This document shows, piece after piece, positions 59,599 through 64,000 of a stretch of DNA of 64,000 bases. Position 1 is the stretch's first letter; each line of letters begins with the position of its first letter. Where the stretch lies: contig JADJLP010000001.1 of assembly GCA_016710065.1 (NCBI GenBank), positions 248,001-312,000 on the forward strand. The letters are read 5' to 3'. Both the position numbers and the translations under genes were made by a program. This stretch comes from Candidatus Ideonella esbjergensis (GTDB lineage Bacteria > Pseudomonadota > Gammaproteobacteria > Burkholderiales > Burkholderiaceae_C). A model generated the notes under the pieces. The model was given only the letters and a program-made list of their open reading frames with translations, searched no databases and was not told where the DNA came from.

Positions 59599-60192
59599 TC
59601 ACACCCAGCGCACAAAGGCATCCACGGCAGGCCGCTGGCGGGCAGACTTGCTGCGCAGCGGCGTGCCCAGGCTGATGAAGCACACGGCGTGTTCGCCCTC
59701 GGCAATGCCGAAGGCCTCGCGCAGCAGCGGGCTCTGCAGTGCACGGCCACTGGACAGGCCGCTGCCGTAGCCGCGCGCCTGCGCGGCCAGCAACAGGTTC
59801 TGGATGGCGGCACCCAGCGACACCACGCGTTCCAGCGCATGCACCTCGGGCTGCTCGGCGCGCAGGTCGGCCACGGCCATGATGAGCACAGGGCCGCGGA
59901 AGGCCTTGCGGCGTGCGTCGTCCACATGGGCGGGCAGGGCGCCGGGGTCGCGCGTCAGCAGCGCGGCGACGAAGACCTCCGAGAGCCTGCGCCGCGCCTC
60001 GTCGCCCAGCACCAGGAAGCGCCAGGGCGTGAGCTGCTTGTGGTCCGGGGCCGCAGCGGCGGCGGCGAACAGCTCGCGCAGCTGCGCGGGGCTGGGGCCG
60101 GGCTCAGCCAGGTGCTTGGGGCCGATGTGCTGGCGCATGTGGATCAGCGCGTCGCACACGTCGGTGATGGCTTGCTCGTCGTCGGGGTTCAT
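59599..60192 (-). CDS. nitroreductase-family flavoprotein
   Basis: 197 residues. FMN-binding pattern: AAAAAPDHKQLTPWRFLVLG, VVSLGAAIQNLLLAAQARGY, AVCFISLGTPLRS. The start (ATG at 60192) overlaps the stop of the NapF-like ferredoxin gene by four bases, so the two are made together and perhaps form an electron pair. The substrate is unknown; it may belong to the nitrate/nitric oxide response through its Crp/Fnr neighbour. Confidence 0.88.
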   Translation of the reverse strand: MNPDDEQAITDVCDALIHMRQHIGPKHLAEPGPSPAQLRELFAAAAAAPDHKQLTPWRFLVLGDEARRRLSEVFVAALLTRDPGALPAHVDDARRKAFRGPVLIMAVADLRAEQPEVHALERVVSLGAAIQNLLLAAQARGYGSGLSSGRALQSPLLREAFGIAEGEHAVCFISLGTPLRSKSARQRPAVDAFVRWV

Positions 60193-60488
60193 TCGGGGAT
60201 GGTCTTCAGGGTGATGGCAGCCACCGGGCAGGGGACCACGCAATCGCCGCAACCGGTGCAGGCGGCCACGTCGATGGACAACTGCGCGATGCCGCCCAGG
60301 GCCGGCCGAAAGCGCAGTGCCCGCGCGTCGCACAGATCGGCGCAGATTCGGCATTCCACCTGGCGCTGGGCCAGGCAGTGCGCCGCCACGTCCACCTGCA
60401 TGCGCAGGGGCCTGGTGGCTTGCGACGGCACTGGGCTGGCCGCAGGGTTCACGGCCCGGCGCAGGAAGAAGCGGCGTTGCGGGTCCAT
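60189..60488 (-). CDS. NapF-like ferredoxin
   Basis: 99 residues starting MDPQRRFFLRRAVNP, similar to the NapF lead. Cys groups: CLAQRQVECRICADLC and CTGCGDCVVPCP, fit for two [4Fe-4S] clusters. NapF is a cytoplasmic accessory of NapA maturation, and the nap operon here lacks napF, so this gene may fill that role at a distance. It lies 4 bases after the Crp/Fnr gene and overlaps the nitroreductase gene. Confidence 0.82.
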   Translation of the reverse strand: MDPQRRFFLRRAVNPAASPVPSQATRPLRMQVDVAAHCLAQRQVECRICADLCDARALRFRPALGGIAQLSIDVAACTGCGDCVVPCPVAAITLKTIPE

Positions 60489-60492
60489 GCCC

Positions 60493-61260
60493 TCACTGCA
60501 GTTGGTAGCGGGCCAGGCGGGTGGGGTCGGGGATGCGGATCTCGCGCTTGTCGATGGTGATCAGGCCTTCACCTTCCAACTCGTGCAGCACGCGCGAGAA
60601 GTACTCGGGCGTGAGCGACAGGCGCGAGGCGATGGTGGCCTTGCTCACCGGCAGCGAGACGCGCACCTCGCGTACCTCACGCGCGGGCTTGACATCACCC
60701 TTGCATGGCGTGGGAAAGCCGGCATCTTCCAGGCTCATCTCGGCGGCGTCGTCCGAGTCTTCTGGCAAGTCGCGCAGCAAATAGCCGATGACGCGCTGCA
60801 GGCCGCTGTGCAGCGCATAGGCCTGCACGTCGTGCACCAGGCCGTGCAGCCGGCGCGAGATGCCGGCCAGCATGCGCATGGCGAAGCGCGAGTCGCGCTC
60901 GATCTCGGTCAGCACCGCCTGCTTGGTGACCGAGAGCAGCAGCGTGTCGGTGAGCGCCTGGGCGTTGATGATGTAGGGCTTGCCGGTGAACATCAGCGCC
61001 TCGGCAAAGCTGTTGCCCGGGCCTACCAGCTCGATCACCTTTTCCTGCCCGGCCGGCGAGATCGCGAACAACTTGACCTGGCCCATCACCGTCACGTGGA
61101 ACTCTTCGCAAGGCTCGCCCACGCGGAACACGTTGTCGCCGCGCGCCAGGCGGCGCAGCCGGCAGCCTTCGGCCAGGCGCTGCAATTCGGCGGGCGTCAT
61201 TTCCTGGAACAGCGGCAGCACGGCCAGGTAGCGCGGCAAGTCGAAGCTTTTGGCTTCCAT
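60493..61260 (-). CDS. Crp/Fnr-family regulator, DNR/NnrR-like
   Basis: 255 residues from the ATG at 61260 (AGGAG upstream). A cyclic-nucleotide-binding-like domain (LFQEMTPAELQRLAEGCRLR, VGPGNSFAEALMF), the dimer helix (RFAMRMLAGISRRLHGLVHD) and a C-terminal HTH (PVSKATIASRLSLTPEYFSR). The N-terminal Cys cluster of FNR is absent, so it is of the NO-sensing DNR/NnrR class. Lying next to norD, it is the best candidate to read the TTGA-N6-TCAA boxes upstream of nir, nap and nirN. Confidence 0.9.
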   Translation of the reverse strand: MEAKSFDLPRYLAVLPLFQEMTPAELQRLAEGCRLRRLARGDNVFRVGEPCEEFHVTVMGQVKLFAISPAGQEKVIELVGPGNSFAEALMFTGKPYIINAQALTDTLLLSVTKQAVLTEIERDSRFAMRMLAGISRRLHGLVHDVQAYALHSGLQRVIGYLLRDLPEDSDDAAEMSLEDAGFPTPCKGDVKPAREVREVRVSLPVSKATIASRLSLTPEYFSRVLHELEGEGLITIDKREIRIPDPTRLARYQLQ

Positions 61261-61339
61261 GGGGGTACTCCTAGGCTCGGCCGGGTGGGACGAGAGCCTG
61301 GATTGTGTCGCAAGGCATGACCGTTTCCCGGGTGCGGGC

Positions 61340-63184
61340 TCAGGCGCTGCGGGTGAGCTGGGCATGCACCGCCGCCAGTCGCTGCACCAGGTCTTGCGGG
61401 CGGTGCACCAGGGCATAGCCATGTTGGCCGAAGAGCTGGGGCAGGTAGGCGTGGGCTGCCTCGTCGATGGTGACGCAGAACGGCGTCAGGCCTGCCGCGC
61501 GCGCGGCCTGCACGGCGTGGCGCGTGTCCTCCAGGCCGTAGCGGCCTTCGTAGATGTCGAGGTCGTTGGGCTTGCCGTCGGTGAGGATGAGCAGCAGGCG
61601 CTGGCGCTCGGGCCGTGCTTGCAGGCGCAGCGTGGCGGCGCGGATGGCCGCGCCCATGCGCGTGTAGTAGCCGGGCTTGATGGCGCCCACGCGGTTGCGG
61701 GCGGCGGTGCTCCAGGATTCGTCAAAGCTCTTGAGGTGCTGCAGGCGCACGTGCTGGCGCCGCACCGAGCTGAAGCCCAGCATCTCGAACGGGTCGCCGC
61801 TGGCGTGCAGGGCCTCGCCAAAGACAAAGAGCGCCTCACGGATCACATCGATGACGCGTGCGGTGTTGGTGGCGTAGGCATCTGTTGAAAGAGAAAGATC
61901 GGCCAGCAGCAGCGTGGCGAGGCTGCGCTCGCTGCGCACGCGGCGGGTGTAGACGGCGGGCGCTTCGCTGTGCGGCGCCTGGGCTGCGTCCACGCGGTGG
62001 CGCACCCAGGCGTCGAGGTCGATCTCGTCGCCATCGGGCTGGGCGCGCAGGCGCCCCATGCCGGCGCGCAGCACCTCCATGCGGCGGCGCACACGGCGTG
62101 CAATCTGGCGCAGCGCCGGCGGCGGGGCATAGGTTTCGGGAGCGCCGGCCACCAGGGTCTGCACGGCACAGTGTTCTGGCAGCAGGCTGGCCTTGCGATA
62201 GTCCCACTCTGGCAGCAGCAGCGCGGCCTGGGCTGCGTCCAGCGGTTGGTCGTCAGCGGCGGCGCTGGGCAGGTCGAGGTCGAACTTGACGCGCGAGGCA
62301 GCGGTCTGCCCATCGGGCGCGATGGCCAGCGTGTCCATGTCGTTGGCGGCGGCGACGGCGTTGCCGTCCTCGTCGTCGTCGCTGGCGCGGTTGACCTTGA
62401 TGAACTCGCCCCACGAGAGAATGGACTCGGCGCGGAAGAACATCAGCAGTGGCGCCTTGCCGCGCTCGTCCTGCACGCCTTCAGCCTTGCGGCGGCGGGC
62501 GTCTTGCGCGCTGGGCTGGCGCGGCGTGGTGTTGGCCTGGCCGTCGTTGGCGGGTTCACGAGCCGGTGAGGTGCCGGAGGGCGGGGCGGTGTCCAGCCAC
62601 AACCACACGGGGGCCACGTCGCCGGGTTGCACGGCGTGAGGTGCGGGCAGCGGCTCGCCACGCAGTGCACGTTGCACCAGGGCCTCGGCGTTGGCCAAGG
62701 CGCCCCTGAGTGTGGCCACATCGGGCCGCAGAGCCAGTTGCGCCTGCAGCAACTGCGCATTGCGTTCACGCAGGCCGGGGAACTGCCGCAATGCGGCCGC
62801 TGTGGCGCGCTGGTTGTCAGCCAGCCAATCGCCCGTGGGCTGCACCTGCGCGGCCAGCGCGGCCAGCCACAGGTAGAGCGCGCGGTTCAGCTCGGCCTGG
62901 GTAAACACCGCGATCACCGGCGGCAGCGACAAGGCATCGGGCTCGAGCCTGCCGGTGGCCGCGTGGGTGCCGCTGCCAGCCACGCGCTGCAGCCAGCCGC
63001 GTGGGCCGCCCACGCGGGCCTCGCAGGCTGGTGCCAGGCGCACCGTGGTGGCGCCGCCCGCCGCGCGGAACAGCATGCCTATGGCGCGCTGCATCTGCGG
63101 CAGATGCACGGCCGCCGCCGCGTGCTGCTGATCGGCCGCGCGGCTGATGAAACGGTGCCACTGGCGTCCCACCCACTCTTCCAT
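61340..63184 (-). CDS. norD: nitric oxide reductase activation protein NorD
   Basis: 614 residues. A C-terminal von Willebrand A domain carries LLADLSLSTDAYA (DxSxS-like metal site), GAIKPGYYTRMGAAIRAATL and LLILTDGKPNDLDIYEGRYG, with CVTIDEAAHAYLPQLFG, typical of NorD. An acidic stretch (ASDDDEDG) lies mid-protein. NorD with the ATPase NorQ activates cytochrome-bc NO reductase. norCBQ should lie beyond the right edge. The ATG at 63184 overlaps the stop of the gene before (TGATG). Confidence 0.94.
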   Translation of the reverse strand: MEEWVGRQWHRFISRAADQQHAAAAVHLPQMQRAIGMLFRAAGGATTVRLAPACEARVGGPRGWLQRVAGSGTHAATGRLEPDALSLPPVIAVFTQAELNRALYLWLAALAAQVQPTGDWLADNQRATAAALRQFPGLRERNAQLLQAQLALRPDVATLRGALANAEALVQRALRGEPLPAPHAVQPGDVAPVWLWLDTAPPSGTSPAREPANDGQANTTPRQPSAQDARRRKAEGVQDERGKAPLLMFFRAESILSWGEFIKVNRASDDDEDGNAVAAANDMDTLAIAPDGQTAASRVKFDLDLPSAAADDQPLDAAQAALLLPEWDYRKASLLPEHCAVQTLVAGAPETYAPPPALRQIARRVRRRMEVLRAGMGRLRAQPDGDEIDLDAWVRHRVDAAQAPHSEAPAVYTRRVRSERSLATLLLADLSLSTDAYATNTARVIDVIREALFVFGEALHASGDPFEMLGFSSVRRQHVRLQHLKSFDESWSTAARNRVGAIKPGYYTRMGAAIRAATLRLQARPERQRLLLILTDGKPNDLDIYEGRYGLEDTRHAVQAARAAGLTPFCVTIDEAAHAYLPQLFGQHGYALVHRPQDLVQRLAAVHAQLTRSA

Positions 63185-64000
63185 CAGTGCGCCTCCACCG
63201 GGGTTCGCGTGGTGGTTGTGCTGGCGGTTTCGGCCGCCTTCTCGGCGGCGATCTCGGCCTTGCGCTGGCGCAGCGTCTCGCGCACCGCGTCGGCACCCAC
63301 GGCCCATGCCAGCAGGGGTTCGCGCTGCTGGGCAGACTGCGACTCTTCGCAGGCATCCAGGCACTGGCCGCACTGCACGCAAGAAAACATCATGCGCTTG
63401 ATGTTGCGCGGGTGCAGCCGCATGGGGCAGCCGCTGTCGCAGGCGCAGCCTTCGGGGTAGGTGGCGGTGGCGCAACTGCGGCAATCGCGCGCCTGCTCGC
63501 GCTCGAAGGCAACCACCATGCCCTTGGGGTTGCCCATCCACGCCAGGCTCTGGAACAGACCCACGGCGCAGCCGAAGCGGCAGAACAGATGCCGGGCGAA
63601 GGCGAACTCGGCGGTGAACACGGCCGTGGCGACCACCAGGAAGCGCGTCTGGTTGGGTGTGAGCGTGCCGCGCCCCAGGTTGCCCCAGACGGTGGTGGGC
63701 GGCAGCAGGTAGGTGAGCAGGGTGATGGCCCAGACGAAGCCAAAGCCGGCGCACAGCGCGAAGAACACCGGCCACCAGCGCGCCTGCGGCGTGGTGCCGG
63801 CGCGGGCGGTGGGGCGCGAATCCCACAGGCTGAGCTTGCCGCAGGCGCGGTGCAGCGCGGTGTTGAGCGCTTCCACCAGCGTGAAGTGCGGGCACAGCCA
63901 GCCGCAGTACAGCCGCCCGTAGCGCCGCGCCACCGCCAGAAACCCCAACACCAGCGCCAGCGCCGGCAGCACGCCGCGCAGCAGGATGGACAGGGCCACC
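63184..64000 (-). CDS. polyferredoxin-type membrane protein, N-terminus beyond the window
   Basis: At least 272 residues; the frame stays open to the right edge. Membrane helices, then YCGWLCPHFTLVEALNTALH, a second HLFCRFGCAVGLFQS motif, CRSCATATYPEGCACDSGCP and CVQCGQCLDAC. This is the NapH/CcoG-like membrane ferredoxin family (4Fe-4S). The stop overlaps norD, so it is part of the nor operon. It may pass electrons in assembly of NO reductase; the specific role is unproven. Confidence 0.88.
   Translation of the reverse strand, partial: VALSILLRGVLPALALVLGFLAVARRYGRLYCGWLCPHFTLVEALNTALHRACGKLSLWDSRPTARAGTTPQARWWPVFFALCAGFGFVWAITLLTYLLPPTTVWGNLGRGTLTPNQTRFLVVATAVFTAEFAFARHLFCRFGCAVGLFQSLAWMGNPKGMVVAFEREQARDCRSCATATYPEGCACDSGCPMRLHPRNIKRMMFSCVQCGQCLDACEESQSAQQREPLLAWAVGADAVRETLRQRKAEIAAEKAAETASTTTTRTPVEAH

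Noticed and set aside
59458..61320. 620-codon plus-strand frame
   Set aside because: It overlaps three well-supported reverse genes (nitroreductase, ferredoxin, Crp/Fnr) and has no motifs.

Overview
The window is high-GC DNA from a betaproteobacterium, most likely Burkholderiales and probably Comamonadaceae. This rests on gene content and neighbourhoods (lptD-surA-rsmA with divergent amgK, a malic enzyme/phosphotransacetylase fusion, DUF3563 genes, DUF349 protein, nirS-type denitrification, argP/argO). It is judged by eye, without a database search. No rRNA, tRNA or CRISPR array was seen.

Left part (1-23.8 kb) is housekeeping: partial recQ, ssb, amgK divergent from lptD-surA-rsmA, a secreted barnase-type RNase with barstar, maeB, two paralogous membrane coiled-coil proteins, an AmpG-like permease, an M48 protease, a glyoxalase-II-like hydrolase, two DUF3563 mini-proteins, SDR, DUF349 and DUF7660 proteins, a hybrid histidine kinase and an Lrp/AsnC regulator.

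Middle part (23.8-48.7 kb) is a denitrification region. nirE is divergent from nirS-cytochrome c-nirC-nirF-nirDL-nirG-nirH-nirJ, which makes cytochrome cd1 nitrite reductase and its heme d1. A convergent five-gene operon follows: Tat-exported 4x[4Fe-4S] protein, NrfD-type membrane protein, multiheme cytochrome, unknown protein, degenerate hemerythrin. After a Phd/VapC module, a secreted protein, argP/argO and a PaiB-like gene come nirN, a CPBP protease and napDAGHBC for periplasmic nitrate reduction. FNR/DNR-type palindromes (TTGA-N6-TCAA) precede several of these units. A Crp/Fnr regulator (60.5-61.3 kb) beside a NapF-like ferredoxin, a nitroreductase and norD probably controls them. The right edge cuts a polyferredoxin membrane protein.

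Between nap and nor (48.7-58.2 kb) lies a light-response block. A MerR-family cobalamin-binding regulator with the CarH Wx9EH motif, followed by an MFS gene, is divergent from an eight-gene operon: FAD amine oxidase-like, DUF1365, CFA-synthase family, chalcone-isomerase-like, MFS, DUF3833 lipoprotein, SDR, NTF2-like. Two identical-arm palindromes (TTTGTC-N3-GACAAA) 32 bp apart sit in the shared promoter region.

Short repeats of the form ATTCCC-N8-GGGAAT occur at gene junctions in the accessory region. One pair lies inside the nirF leader, one between napG and napH, and one encodes the C-terminal tail of an MFS protein. A 533-bp MITE-like element with about 90-bp inverted ends fills the gap after the light operon.
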